Shown piece after piece: positions 45,145 to 56,721 of a stretch of DNA of 64,000 nucleotides. Source of the stretch: Ectocarpus siliculosus (taxonomy: Eukaryota > Sar > Phaeophyceae > Ectocarpales > Ectocarpaceae); the NCBI GenBank assembly GCA_000310025.1, contig FN649749.1, forward strand, positions 1,841,763-1,905,762, written 5' to 3'. Within the stretch, counting starts at the first letter, position 1. Each line of letters opens with the position of its first letter. A program made the position numbers and the translations under genes. Below the pieces are notes generated by a model that was not told the DNA's origin, searched no databases, and saw only the letters and a list, made by a program, of their open reading frames with translations.

Positions 45145-46777
45145 GATCAGAGACGCCATCGATGATTTATTTTCGAAGAGAAGTGGTGAACGCGCGTGGG
45201 ATAAAGGCGTGACTGAGGCAGAGGTCCGACACCTAGTTTCTATGGCTGCCGGTTTGCCCGACCCCTTTGCCGGATTCAAGATAAACCCCACCCGACAGGT
45301 GAGCCCCGCCAGGGAAAATAATGTTGGAATGCAGTTTTTTATGGGCAAGGGCGCGATACTTCATGTTTTAGCACGAAAGCAGGAACCGACGTAGCACGTC
45401 CCCTCCCATTGGCAAAAAAAAAATCTCTTGTACGCCCGTACGAAGCGTCGGAAAGGGGTTTGTTCTCTGCAGCGTTTTTTTTCTCTGGTGAGGTAGGAAT
45501 GCCAGCCGAAAAACATGAAACCACAGCCAGCCGTGTGCTCCTGGACATAATTTTTTTCCGCCACGAAACCACCCCGATGATTACGTAGGGTGATACGGGA
45601 TGTTTCAACCTTCCTGTCGCATCATCGTGGGGCAGCAGCGGGGGTTTGGGCGCCCGGGTGAATCTGTTCCTCACAATGATACGCTGGATCTTTTCAACGG
45701 CATTACGGGATTGGACTGGCCGGCTAGTTTCACACCGGCCCAACGGTGCTTACCGGTGGTTGCCGCCTACGGCGTGGGTGGTACCGACTTTTCGCCCACT
45801 CTGCACTCGTTGACGTCACATTCGATGTTCAACAGCTATTTTAGCACGTTGCAGAACCCACAGGTGCACAACTTTGTCAAACCGCTTGGTAGCGTATCTG
45901 TAATGGGGGGCGAAGGTTGCGATTTGCAGTGGGATGAGGGCGAATGCATAAAGTTTATTGGGTTAGCATATTTCGTAAAGAACAAGAGGCTGTTCGACCC
46001 CGCACTTCCGGGTCGGCAGGTAAACGATCCGAAGCGGGATGGGCACCCTGACGAGTTGGAGCCATGGATAGACCACCTTGTTCAGTGGACCCACGTTTCG
46101 CACTTCAAGAGAGCTCAGTGGCAAAATCAAGCGCCCGAGTACGATGTGATCTCCAAGTTAAACGAAAGGTGTGGACGACGAGATACTGGTTGTCAACTCA
46201 GATGGACGAGAGGGAATATCCCATACCTGTCCCAGATTGGGATGGAAAGGGGTATATCAAGGACAAGGTAGATGGACGCGCCTTGATACGCCTACGCCGT
46301 TCGCCGTGGGTCACTGTGAAACCGGGCCAGGGTATCGCTGTTGTCAAGTGTAAGTGTTCTCCGAATAAACCCGCCAAAGGAGCCAAAAAATGTCATCGTT
46401 GTGTCTGCACTAAGGTGGGGTTAGGTCTTTGCTCGCCAATGTGCAACTGCGGTTTCTCTTGTGGAAAGGGCGGGCCAAAAAAAGTAATAGCAAGTGGGGG
46501 AGATGATGCGCCTGATGGCCACGGGGCGGAGAGTCCGGAAGATGACACGTCCGGGCAAAGGTCTAGTGTAGAGCGTATACGCGAAATGTCCGGACAAGGA
46601 ACGTTGACAGATGGTATGGATGACGAGTCGGAGCAGGGGGATAGTGACGCTGCGCATGGTGGCGATGATGATAGTCTTGAAGAAATGGAGGAGGAAAGCG
46701 AAGACGTGTTGACGGCCTGTGGGCGCACGCAAGAAGATTTTGATTTGTATTCTTTCCTTGAGGAGGAGGATGGCTGA
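45145..46777 (+). CDS. Possible spliced gene with a Cys-rich, acidic C-terminus
   Basis: A candidate exon (45145-45298) sits between an acceptor (ttggccacag) and a donor (CAG/GTGAGC) and reads ...VRHLVSMAAGLPDPFAGF.... A long open block begins near 45600 (FNGITGLDWPASFTPAQR) and ends at TGA 46777. Its last third holds a cluster of about ten Cys with one His (VVKCKCSP, KCHRCVCTK, CSPMCNCGFSC), similar in spacing to CXC-type metal-binding clusters. An acidic tail (SEQGDSDAAHGGDDDSLEE) follows. The open block changes frame around 46140-46210, either through a short intron or through decay. I do not recognise the family. Confidence 0.4.
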
Positions 46778-47349
46778 TTTTTTTCCAATGCGATGCCGAT
46801 GTCGAACACCCTATTTTGCGTGACCAGGCGTTCGGGGGGGGAGGGGGGTGCAATTGACCATCGTTCAGGTTTGGGCACAAGTGATTTTTTGTTTTTTGTG
46901 TATGTATGACATGCTGCGTGGTGTGTGTGGTGTTTTGTAGAGCAAAAAACAAGTGGAGGTTCGGCCGGTGTTTAAACATTTTTTAGCCAAATAACAACCC
47001 CAACACAACGTCTCAAAGCAGAGCCTGGCAACATCTATCCAAGACCTGGGGGAACAAACACTGACAGGCGGTACACCCGCATGAATAGTCAAGCTAGGAC
47101 ATGCATATACAACGTCCCTAGAAGGGCGGCCTGGAATATTGCCCGGGAAACCCCTCTCAAACTTACCGCCACTCCAACCAATAACTCAAAAGGGCGTATT
47201 CAAATACTACACCTACTCAAATGAAAGCCGCTCGCATCGAGTGACGCGGGCAACTCTCAGGGGCGAAAGACAAGCCTCGTCGGAACTTCATGCGATTCAT
47301 TCTTACGCCACACTCCCCAAAATTCCCCCATCATGATGTGTGCCGGCGT
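46778..47349. other. No supported gene
   Basis: The open frames are short, conflict with each other and show no domain or splice context. Nothing else is visible. Confidence 0.4.
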
Positions 47350-47650
47350 CTACGTTGCCCTCCTCAAGAAAATGCACGCGGAGGGCGGGTTTTTTTGAAG
47401 CCACACACCCCGATCCCCACAAGGCTCCATGAAAGACAACGGCAACTTCAGGGCCACGCCTTTTTCAGCTACCGCCATCGCCGCCTTGACATATTTGATT
47501 GCTCCTTTGTAAGGGGGGCTGGTGACAACCCAGTCTGGACGCCGAACGCCACTGGAGAGGTAATCCATGTCGAACATCGGGGCACTGGCATCCAGCTTGG
47601 TGTCTGCCGCGGAACTTGGGTGGTAAAATCGAGGTGGCGAACGGGGCGAT
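47350..47650 (-). pseudogene. Fragment of a DNA methyltransferase (SPPY motif)
   Basis: The minus-strand frame contains DWVVTSPPYKGAIKY, followed by VALKLPLSFMEP and WLQKNPPSA. [DNST]PP[YFW] is the catalytic motif IV of amino-methyltransferases (N6-adenine or N4-cytosine), and the context resembles Dam-like enzymes carried by mobile elements. The SAM-binding motif I is not found upstream in frame, and the frame stops soon after FLRRA, so this is a fragment of about 100 residues. Methyltransferase domains are known in some DIRS-order elements; whether this one came from such an element is inference. Confidence 0.5.
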
Positions 47651-49325
47651 CTTGGGTTTCGACTGGACGAATATTAATGTTGTTCTTGTGGTCTGTGGTT
47701 CAGATCTCCGAACCCTTCTAAAGTCAGGGGGGCGGATATACCAGAGCAGGGGGGCGCGTTGTTCTTTCGGAAGGAGTTTACTTGTAGGTGGTACTAAGTT
47801 TTTAGAGAGAAACAATAGGAATACTCGCGTATTTTCTGCACAAATGATCTTGACGCTGAACGAATGTTTGAGGATGGATGTTCGTTGATCGGAAATGTGA
47901 GAGTAGAGGGTCCATACCATACCCAGCTGCGTTTTACCTGCAATATGGGCATGTTCATACTTACTTCTGTCTTTGCGAAATTTGTGTTGTCTTTGTAGGA
48001 TCTGTAGACGGATGGATGGATGCACTGGAAGCACAACGAAGGCGAATTTCTACGAATTGATCCGTGTTTTCGAAAGTGAACGAAACGACGAGTGTCACCG
48101 ATAGGTTTGGTTCGATGGATTGTTTATTGCTTGCAGTTGTGTGGGGGACATTAGTACTTTGCGGGTGTCGTTGCGGTGAAGTACTGAGAAAGGATGGACC
48201 AGAAGAAGAGCGTGTTTCAGAGAAGGAATGAAGGCGATGAGACAAGACGTTGTGAGTTCAGGAAAATTTGCATCATAGAGTTCTTGGTTATTTGCGTGTC
48301 ATGGAGGAGTAGGATCTACGTTTTGGGTCGTAAATGGAATTATATTGACTTGCCGTGTCATTACGATGCATACGAGCAGGGGGGCTGTAAGATATACTCG
48401 TAGCATAGTAATGTGGTTGAATATGAGGCATGGATCTACGGAGATTGTAGGAGAGTGAGTTGTAGAAACATCCCGAATCAACCCCCACACCATCATTGAG
48501 ACGAAAGATGGATGCGAACGGCCACGAGACAACACATCGACATCTCAATGACAACGCTCCTATCAATGAAGGGATAAGGCCAAGAAAAATATGTAGTGCT
48601 GCACAGCACGCTATCCGCAACAGACGACGGCAAGAGAAATAAAGTCAAAACCTAAACGCCACACACCACTCTTTTACGCGCACCCGCGCGTATAACAATG
48701 GGAGGAATGAGGGCGACTACCCGAGAGAGCCCCAAAATACTGCAACAAAACTCAAAACCCAAGCAAATTTCCGAACGAATACGGCCTTTGATACTGGACG
48801 CGACGTAAAGGGGAAGATATCAACGCAACCAATCTAGTAAAGCGTCAAAGAAGGGCAGGAGAAATGAATGACAGACGAACACACTGACAACAATGTCCAG
48901 CGTGTCCGAGAACTCAAACCGTATAGAGAGGCGGCCACGGCAAGACCTAATGAAAACCAAGAATGTAAAGCATGAATGATCAACGTCTGAGAAGCGATCT
49001 GACGAACTTGCCCTGGCTCGCTGGCAAAGCACAACACAGGAAGACTCAAATAACACAGAAAAATCGCAGAGATACACACAACAACACAACGACTCAAGGG
49101 CTCGACGATGATGAGGGCGTCGCCGGCAGGTAGCGATGACGGAGACGAAGTGGAACGAAGTGTGGATGACGACGAATGTCCACGGGAGAAGACGACGCCA
49201 CGGGATGGAAGCCCGAAGTAACAAGCCCAGATGACACTTCGGCGATACGGTGGAGCTTAAAAAAAAAAAAAAAAATGAGTTGGCGAAAGGCGAACCAAGG
49301 GAAACACGAGAAACTCGGTGTTTGC
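47651..49325. other. No supported gene
   Basis: Both strands carry only short overlapping frames without recognisable domains. A poly-A run of about 15 nt lies at 49260-49275. Confidence 0.4.
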
Positions 49326-49330
49326 CTGAT

Positions 49331-49500
49331 CAAAGGCGAACATACCGACGAAACTTGGGGAACTCGTTGTTGAAGTGTTCAGAGGCAAACAACACCGACG
49401 AAACTTGGGGAACTCTTTTTCCAAGTGTTCAGAGGCAAAGAACACCGACGAAACTTGGGGAACTCTTTTTCCAAGTGTTCAGAGGCAAACCACACGGAGA
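49331..49500 (+). repeat. 50-bp tandem array
   Basis: The unit accgacgaaacttggggaac followed by t-n-ttccaagtgttcagaggcaaa repeats about 3.5 times with a 50-bp period (copies begin near 49331, 49381, 49431 and 49481). The inner copies are nearly identical. It lies about 90 nt beyond the pol end of gypsy element 2, where its 3' LTR would be expected. Confidence 0.85.
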
Positions 49501-49589
49501 AAACAAGAAGGAAAAGAAAAAAAACAAACAAACAAACGAACAAACAAACAAAATCCAAGATAGACCAGCTCGAACCTAAAACGGCGACG

Positions 49590-52500
49590 CTAGGAAGAGA
49601 TATTGGGAACAGCCGACGGTAAGGAGTCAGTAATGGGAGGAGTGCGATCCCGGGCGTCGCCCAAAGGGCGCGAGCGATGTTTTTCTAAACACCACGATCC
49701 ACAGACGGCGTCCAAGGCGGTGGAGTAGAGGTGCGCAGGCAGAGGGAGAACGCTGGGGCCCGGGTCATCCAGAAATCGAACGATGTACGAGCCGTCCTGA
49801 TGAGCACCAATACGTCCTGCCCACCATAATCCGTCGCGGGCCTTGTACCACAGCCGCGCTCCTACTGGAAGGGGCGAAATGCTGAAGCGACGGAGCCAAG
49901 TCGCGTGAAGCACAAGGTCAGCCCCAGGAGGCAAATAGCGTTCGCCACGATTCCGGGCGAGCTCCCGTTGTGCCGCGCGTGTCCGAGCCACTCGATACGT
50001 GCGGTTACCCTGCTTGCTTTGGCAGACCTCTCGAGACCAGTACAAGAGGATGTGTCGACGGAATTGATCGAGGTCGGACTCCCGTTCCCAAGAAGGAGTA
50101 GTCAGGCCTAGCCAATGCGTCTGGTACAGGACAGCGAGAACGCCGCTACGGCCCCGCACCAATTGGTGTCCCGAAATGTAGTCGACCTCGAGGCGCCCGA
50201 CAGGCACCGACACATCATCCGCGGTGACGTGAAACGGTGGACATTTATCGCCGAAAGAGTGCAGGACATAACGCGAAAGCTCAGCGGGTAGAGATTGGGG
50301 CAGGTCGTCCGTCTCGTATGGATTGCGACAGGGCTTGCAACGAAGGACAGATACGCGACATCGAGCTGCTGGGCCGGAAAGATCAGAAGGCAGGTCCAGG
50401 TAGAGGAGTTTACGCGCCAACGGGCTTCCATCTGGGGTGGCGTCGGCCGAAACGGGACCCACCGCAAGAACTTTGTAAGGCCCCGTCCAGGAAAGCGCGA
50501 ATTTGGCCTTGAGCACCTGGTGATCCGTGTCGTTCCGCACACCCTGTCGAAGTGTAGCAGCCGTGTTGTAGACCCAAGCCCACCCGCCAACAGTAAATTG
50601 CGGGAGCTTGTGGATGGCGTCCAGCAGGGATGAATTACGGCGTTCGACTCGCGAGATCTTCAGGGCGTTGTACTCACGGACCAGGTCGTAGGCCCGGCGC
50701 TGACGATCGACAGCCAAGTTGCAGTACTCGAGTTGGTCACGGGCTAAGCTTTGATGACCACCTACCGTTGGATGATCGAAGACCGAAAGCGGAAGCCGCG
50801 GAATGCGTCCGATATGGATCTCGTTCGGCGCCAATCCAGTCGACTGTTTCACGGAATTGTTGTAGGCAAATTCGACGTGCGGGAGATGTACGTCCCAATC
50901 GTTTTGCTGTTCGTTGACGACTACCGCAAGCATCTGAGCCATCGTGTGATTGACGCGTTCCGTGCCTCCGTTGGTTTGCGGGTGGTAGGAGCTGGTGGTG
51001 ACTTTCTTGATTTTCATCACCTCGTAGATCGCCATGGAGAGCTTCGAGCAGAAATGCAGTCCGTTGTCCGACAATAACGTAGTCGGACATCCCCACTTGG
51101 TCATGTACTGGTTGACGAAGATGTGAGCCGTCCCTTTCGCCGTAAATTCCGCCGCTGTGACCGCGAACATGTCGGCTCTCCGGCTGAAACGGTCTGTGAA
51201 CAACAAAATGTAGGAGTTGCCCTTGGCAGTCACGGGCAGGGGTCCGAAGAAGTCGACGCCGACGACCGTACCAGGCCCCTGTGGCAATGGCATAGCGATG
51301 ACGGGCCACCGAGCGGTTTGACGCGAAGTCTTGCGAGCTTGACACACCAAACACGCTCGAAGCCACCAACGCACGGAACGATCCAGACCAATCCACCAGT
51401 AGAAACGCTCAAGCAGACGTTGTGTACGATGAACACCGAGATGGAAGGACGCGGCGGTATGGCAGGCATGAAGGACCCACGGGCGCATCAGCATGGGCAC
51501 GTAGACACGGGGCACACCAGTATCCGGTAGACGAGTGATCCGGCCGCCAGAGCGCCCGATCGGCGATGGCGCCGATTTATGTACGAGGAGGGTGACGTTA
51601 TCATCGGTCGTGTGCAGCCTGGTTTTCGCCGCCAACGCAAGGACATCGTCTAACCGAGGGGAGCGGAGCGGGGCACTACGGGTGAGCAAGTCAGAAGGGG
51701 GTGGGGAGGGAGAGCCACGGGACAGAAAACGCATAGCCACCACGCATTCGCTCTCCCGCTGTTGTTCCCTAGCCCAGTCCACAGTGCCGAAGCTCTGAAC
51801 GCAAGCTCGCAAATGTGAGGGGTCCAAGTCAGTCGGCTCCAACCCAGAGTCAAGCGATCCCACGGAAGAGGCGGTAGAACGAGGAGCCTCAACGACTGGT
51901 GAAGTTGCAGACAGCGGTGTCACCCGAGGAGGAGGCATCGGAAGGGGCGAAGTCCCAGGCGAAACCTGGATAGAGGGCAAAACCGAGGATGCAGCGCGCG
52001 CTGATGCCGGCGAAGGCACCGGTGACGCAGAGGCAGTCGACGAAAACGCCGACGTTGGCGTCGCAGGTGACGGCAGGGGACGCGTGCCGGTCCGGATGGT
52101 CTTGTTTGTCGAGCGGGACCTGCTAGGACGACGGGCAGTGGACGATGCCCGAGGGACGATGGTGGCCCGCGGCTGGCGTCCGAAATAGGTGGGACCGGTG
52201 ACGGTGCCTCCAGAAGCAGCTGTGGTCTTGGCCCGAGTTCGTGAAGAAATGAGCGGTCCCCGCTCCGGAAGCGAAGACAGGACGTGCACATATCTATTCG
52301 CCATAGACGCGGCCGGAGACATTCCGCGGGACGTAGCCGGAGCCAAAGAGGAAACAGGCACCAGAGACGCAGAAACATGTGAGACCACGAAGACTCCCGA
52401 AGACCTCCGAAAATCTTGATAATCAATCGGTGAGTTCGATCGAACATCCAGCCGGCGCGGGTGATGACGGCGAAAATCCCCAAAATCGGATGGCTGTAGC

Positions 52501-54160
52501 GCTGGGGGTGAAAAGACTCCCGCCAAGCAGGGAGGGCGGAGCCCACCCAAACTGACCTCCGGCGTAGACGACGAGTGATAGTTGAGTCCACAAGCCCGAA
52601 TGAGGAAGACACCAGCGTGATCGACACCATCAATGCAATCGGGGCCGGTTGTGTCCGTGTCTTGTGCTGGTAAAGGCAGCCGCGAAAGGAAATCCGCGTT
52701 GCCGTTTGCCGAACCTTTCCGATATTTCAGGGTGTAGGTGAAGTTGGACAGGAATTCGAGCCATCGTTGTACCCTGGCGTTGTGTTCTCCAACCTTGCCA
52801 ATGCTCTCTAAGGCTTTGTGATCTGAATAGATGATGAACTTGGTTGACCACAAATAGCCCCGAAGGCGCTTAATGGCCCAAACAATGCCACCAGCTTCCA
52901 GATCCAGAACAGTCCAGTTCCGCTCCGCCGGAAGAGTAGCGCGGCTGATGTACACAATGGGTCTTACCGAGCCATCGAGTTGTTCTTGTTCCAGGGAGGC
53001 TCCAAAGCCGTCAATGCACGCGTCGGAGCACAAACGGAGAGGACGGCTGTTGTCCTCGACCGCAGCCCAATCCGGGAAGACCAAAATCTGGGGACGCGCG
53101 AGTTCGCTCAACAACGTTTTGACAACCTTGACCATGCCCGGGGTGTACTTGAAGGGGACGCCTTGTTTGAGAAGAGAGTTGAGAGGCCGCACCTTGGTGG
53201 CGAGATTCTGAAGGAATTTCCGGTAGTAGCTGAGGCCACCAAGGAGGCTCCTAAGCTGCTTAACATTCGTCGGCGGCGGCATGTGCGTGAGCGCCCGAAC
53301 CTTGACGCCATCAGGGCTAACCCCAGCCGGGGAGATGGTGTGACCGAGGAAATTGGCGTGGGTGGCGCCGACACGAGCCTTCCCTGGAGACAGCTTGAGG
53401 TTGTACTGGCGCAGCCGTTTGAAAAACTCGATCATGTTGAGCACGTGTCCCAGAGGTTCCTCATCGAAACAGATAACATCATCCAGATAGGCAAGCACAC
53501 GCTCCAGACCGTGCACCACTCTGTTGATGACCTTGACGAACCAAGACGGGCTGGCGTTGGCTCCTTGCGGCATCCGAAGCCATTCGAACAACTGCGTGGG
53601 AGTGCAAAAGGCGGTGAGCGGGACAGTGTCTTCGTCACAAACGATCTGGTGGAAGGCCGAATTGAGATCGAAGATGGAGAACACTTTCCCGGTGTAGAGA
53701 GAATCCAAGATACCGTCCACCCGAGGGAGAGATTGTCCATCCAAGTCCACCAGGGCGTTGAGTCGTTTGTAGTTGACGGTGATTCGAACCGATCCGTCCT
53801 TCTTGGGGATGACGACCAGGGGAGAAGCCCAGGGAGAAGTGGAATGCTGAATGAGCCCTGCCGCCAAATACTGGTCCAAGACGGCATCCACTTTCTTCTG
53901 CATTAACGGGTTAATACGATACGGGCGTGATGCGACGGGCTTCGTCCCTGCGGGGACAGAAAGAGTGAATGGCATGACGGTGCAGGAACCAAAATCGGTT
54001 TTCGAAGTAGAGAACACGTCGGAATACTCAACAAGGGCGTCGGCCAAACGATCAATAGCCTCCGGTGTCCATCCCGGGTTGTGTAGATCGAAAGCGATGT
54101 CGTGCATATGTGCGGGCAGCCTAGTCCACAATCGCAGAAAACTGGAGCGCTGGGCCTCGG
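49590..54160 (-). CDS. RT-RNase H-integrase of gypsy element 2
   Basis: RT carries FDLNSAFHQI, RMPQGANASPSWF and the catalytic AYLDDVICFD (about 53468-53500). RNase H has LCSDACIDGFGASLEQ. A Ser/Pro-rich linker of about 250 residues precedes integrase. The integrase has the zinc finger H-x-H...C-x2-C (about 51340-51475), D (VGVDFFGPL), D (LLSDNGLHF) and E (GTERVNHTM). The tail has two further domains. About 50035-50185 reads as a chromodomain (VDYISGHQLVRGR, YQTHWLGL, SWERESDL). About 49735-49865 reads as a Tudor/Agenet-like barrel (VGARLWYKARDGLWWAGRI, YIVRFLDDP). Such readers would steer integration to marked chromatin (inference). Confidence 0.88.
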
Positions 54161-54168
54161 AGAAGCGG

Positions 54169-56673
54169 TCAAGCAGTTCTTGTGGAGGCGGCTTCGGAGG
54201 AGGCGGGGCGGAGGCTGGGTCCGGAGAGCGGCGAGTCCCGGACTTGGGGCCAACGGCGTTGACCCGATGCGGTGATGTAGAGGACGGGGGGGCGGTGGGA
54301 GTCGAAGATGGAGCCAGCCTTCAGGGTTTCTACCGGTACTCGTAATAGCGGTGCAGCAGACACGCCAATAACGTCGCCCGGCTCCAATTCGGCACAACCT
54401 GCAAGGGGAATACGCTGAAGACCATTGGAAACAAATGCATCGGGGGACGAAAGTGCACCCACTTCAGGTCGGAACGATACGAGATATTCGCCGATCAGCG
54501 CAGGCATGCCCGAAGAACGGACGAGGTCCACCTCAACAAGGGCAGGCTCCGGCCCCAAGGAAATGCCCGAGCTCCCTGCATATTTGAGGTGAAACGAAGA
54601 GGCAGGAGCGTCGTCGTGTGTAGCGTAAACACAAGCGCCAGCGGCGAAACGTGTAGAGAGCGTGAGCTCGCCCATAACCCTGCCGTCCGGTCCAGGGTGG
54701 GGGAGGGTGGTGAACACGCGACAGTTGAACCGCATCCAGCTATCACGACCCAAAAGCACGGCGTGCCCCATGGCGGCATCTGGAACAACGCAGGCCCAGA
54801 CCGCCAAAGAAGCGGTAGCTCGAGCTCCATGAAGAAAATTAACGGTGAGACGAACTGACCGAGTGGTCACATGGGCGGGTCCATCACCAAACCCACCCCA
54901 ACGACGAGAGGGCGAAACACGAACGCTGCCAGCTGTCAAGGCTCCAGCGGCGATCATGGCGGTGACCACGGAGTCGGACACAAAAGACGCAGGAGACCCA
55001 GAGTCCAGCAGTGCCACTCGCGCGAGTTGAGAAGTGGCTGTAGGTCCGCCATGCAGCAGAACCCGGGTGGTGTAAGAGTCCGAGTCCAACAGGAGCGTGC
55101 CGCCGACCAGATCGGGCCCGTGTTCCAGAAGAGGAGGTTGGTCTGCACAAGCGGAGGTCGAGGCCACCAGATGAACACCAGGAGCATGGTCCCCCGGAGC
55201 GTCCAAACGGAGACAAGCTGGGTCTTCACCCCGGTCCTCCCGTGACGACGAACCGGCCGCGGTAGCAACCTCGTGGATGCGTCTACGGCCATGGGGAAGA
55301 GGCTGCGAAATGGGGGGGGTGGGGGAAGTGGAGGCGGGGAGAGCTTCGCCAGACAGGGGATGATCCCGCAAAAGGCGCCGAACTTCCATCAAAGCTTTTC
55401 CCAACAGGTTTTTACCGCTAGACGCCCACTTGGATGAAATGGTAGCCTCCGGAAAGCATGCAGACATGCCGATACCCCAAACACGATCAAAGGGGCTGGC
55501 TTCCGCAAGGAGGCGGGTACCCGTCTCCAGTAAATGTTGTTTCATGTCGTGGTTCTGAGCGAATTTGGCATACGACCCCGTAAGCACGATCTCTTCTCGA
55601 CGACGCTCCCATTCGGCATAGTCAAAAGGACGTACGTTACGACCTAAGTACTTGTGTGTCTTAGGATCGGTTGCAGCCATGATTTTGTCATACGACGTCA
55701 TATCCCCAAACAACTTCGCATTTTCAGACATCATAAATTGCTCACCACATGAATAACGTACCCCCAATACGTCAGAAGCCGAGGGAGTCCATTGCGAGAA
55801 CACAGACGGAGGTTTCCAGAAGAGGAGGACGTCATCCGAAGCGTACTCGCATTTGTCATCAAACGGCGGAGCCGGTGCAGGGCGGAGGGGCAAAGAGCGG
55901 GCACCAGGCACGGGCGGGGGTGAGCCAAGCGGACGGGTCCTCATCTCCGACGGGGAGGACCCAGAAAGCGAGGGAGGAGCGGGCGAAGTCGTTCCGGTCC
56001 ATGATCCGGAGGGCGGCCTACGAGCGGCGGCTCCGGCGAGGTCAATGTTAGCAGAGGCCATTCGGCTATGAGAGACCCGTTCGTTAGGAGAAGTCTTTCC
56101 TGCGGCAGACGAATGTGCGTGAATGGACGCAGGGCGCTCTGGACTACTCCCCCGTGACAAAGGAGCCGAACCTTCCACCGAATGGTGGGCACTACCATCC
56201 GATCCCGATGGCAGTGGTGCAGTCAGCACGTTGTGGGCAGCAGAGGAAGACGCATTCGTATCAGGTGCTGTCACACGGGGGCAGCGGACGGTCGAAGACA
56301 ACGAAAGCTGCGAAAGAGAAGGAGAATCGACAGGATCCCCGGCGAATGTAGAAGGAGGCTCGTGTGCTATCCGAGAAGAGGCCCGGCTGACAACACCAGA
56401 AGATTCTTGGCGAACAGTAGTAGACGAGGTTCTTGTTCCTTCTGTAACCCAAGACGACGAGGTGAGCAGGGGTGAACCGCTCGACGTCTTACCTCCCTGT
56501 CGCCCACACCACAAAGGTTGTGCCGGAGTGGGTTTGTCATGTCCAATACCAGCAGACGATGAGGCGGGCGATGAGGAGGCGGGCCGAGAAACTAAACGTG
56601 ATTTGGGGACATCGGGAGTATCCAAAGAAGTAGGCTGTACACGAACATCTTGGGAGACTCCAAAAGGGTGCAC
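54169..56673 (-). CDS. NADAR-protease ORF of gypsy element 2
   Basis: The 834-codon frame begins MHPFGVSQDVRV with a long Ser/Thr/Pro-rich region. A NADAR-like domain follows at about residues 272-436 (55365-55860). A retropepsin comes next, with RVALLDSGSPASFVSD (about residue 545) and the later HAVLLGRDSWMRF. The downstream RT frame follows almost at once in another frame. Whether a recoding site or a break lies between them cannot be told. The same three parts are joined in the same order in gypsy fossil 1, so the NADAR was present in their common ancestor. Confidence 0.85.
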   Translation of the reverse strand: MHPFGVSQDVRVQPTSLDTPDVPKSRLVSRPASSSPASSSAGIGHDKPTPAQPLWCGRQGGKTSSGSPLLTSSSWVTEGTRTSSTTVRQESSGVVSRASSRIAHEPPSTFAGDPVDSPSLSQLSLSSTVRCPRVTAPDTNASSSAAHNVLTAPLPSGSDGSAHHSVEGSAPLSRGSSPERPASIHAHSSAAGKTSPNERVSHSRMASANIDLAGAAARRPPSGSWTGTTSPAPPSLSGSSPSEMRTRPLGSPPPVPGARSLPLRPAPAPPFDDKCEYASDDVLLFWKPPSVFSQWTPSASDVLGVRYSCGEQFMMSENAKLFGDMTSYDKIMAATDPKTHKYLGRNVRPFDYAEWERRREEIVLTGSYAKFAQNHDMKQHLLETGTRLLAEASPFDRVWGIGMSACFPEATISSKWASSGKNLLGKALMEVRRLLRDHPLSGEALPASTSPTPPISQPLPHGRRRIHEVATAAGSSSREDRGEDPACLRLDAPGDHAPGVHLVASTSACADQPPLLEHGPDLVGGTLLLDSDSYTTRVLLHGGPTATSQLARVALLDSGSPASFVSDSVVTAMIAAGALTAGSVRVSPSRRWGGFGDGPAHVTTRSVRLTVNFLHGARATASLAVWACVVPDAAMGHAVLLGRDSWMRFNCRVFTTLPHPGPDGRVMGELTLSTRFAAGACVYATHDDAPASSFHLKYAGSSGISLGPEPALVEVDLVRSSGMPALIGEYLVSFRPEVGALSSPDAFVSNGLQRIPLAGCAELEPGDVIGVSAAPLLRVPVETLKAGSIFDSHRPPVLYITASGQRRWPQVRDSPLSGPSLRPASSEAASTRTA
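55365..55860 (-). other. NADAR (YbiA/DUF1768-like) domain in gypsy element 2
   Basis: It shares the full family pattern with the copy at 38555-39040: LFWKPPSVFSQW, CGEQFMMSENA, YLGRNVRPFDYAEW, YAKFAQNHD, LLETGTRLLAEASPFD, VWGIGM and KNLLGKALMEVRRLL. The two copies differ at many neutral-looking sites but keep the family's core residues. That suggests selection acted after they split. Confidence 0.85.
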
Positions 56674-56721
56674 GGTGGTTGCTGTTGACGGTAGTACCGG
56701 CTGAACTCCGCCATCGGCAAG

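Noticed and set aside
49331-49500. A CRISPR or satellite array with spacers
   Set aside because: The 50-bp units are contiguous and nearly identical with no unique spacers, so it is a plain tandem repeat.
52980-53906. A 308-codon plus-strand frame opposite RT
   Set aside because: It is the reverse strand of the well-supported RT domain; residues such as GDGVTEEIGVGG have no family match.
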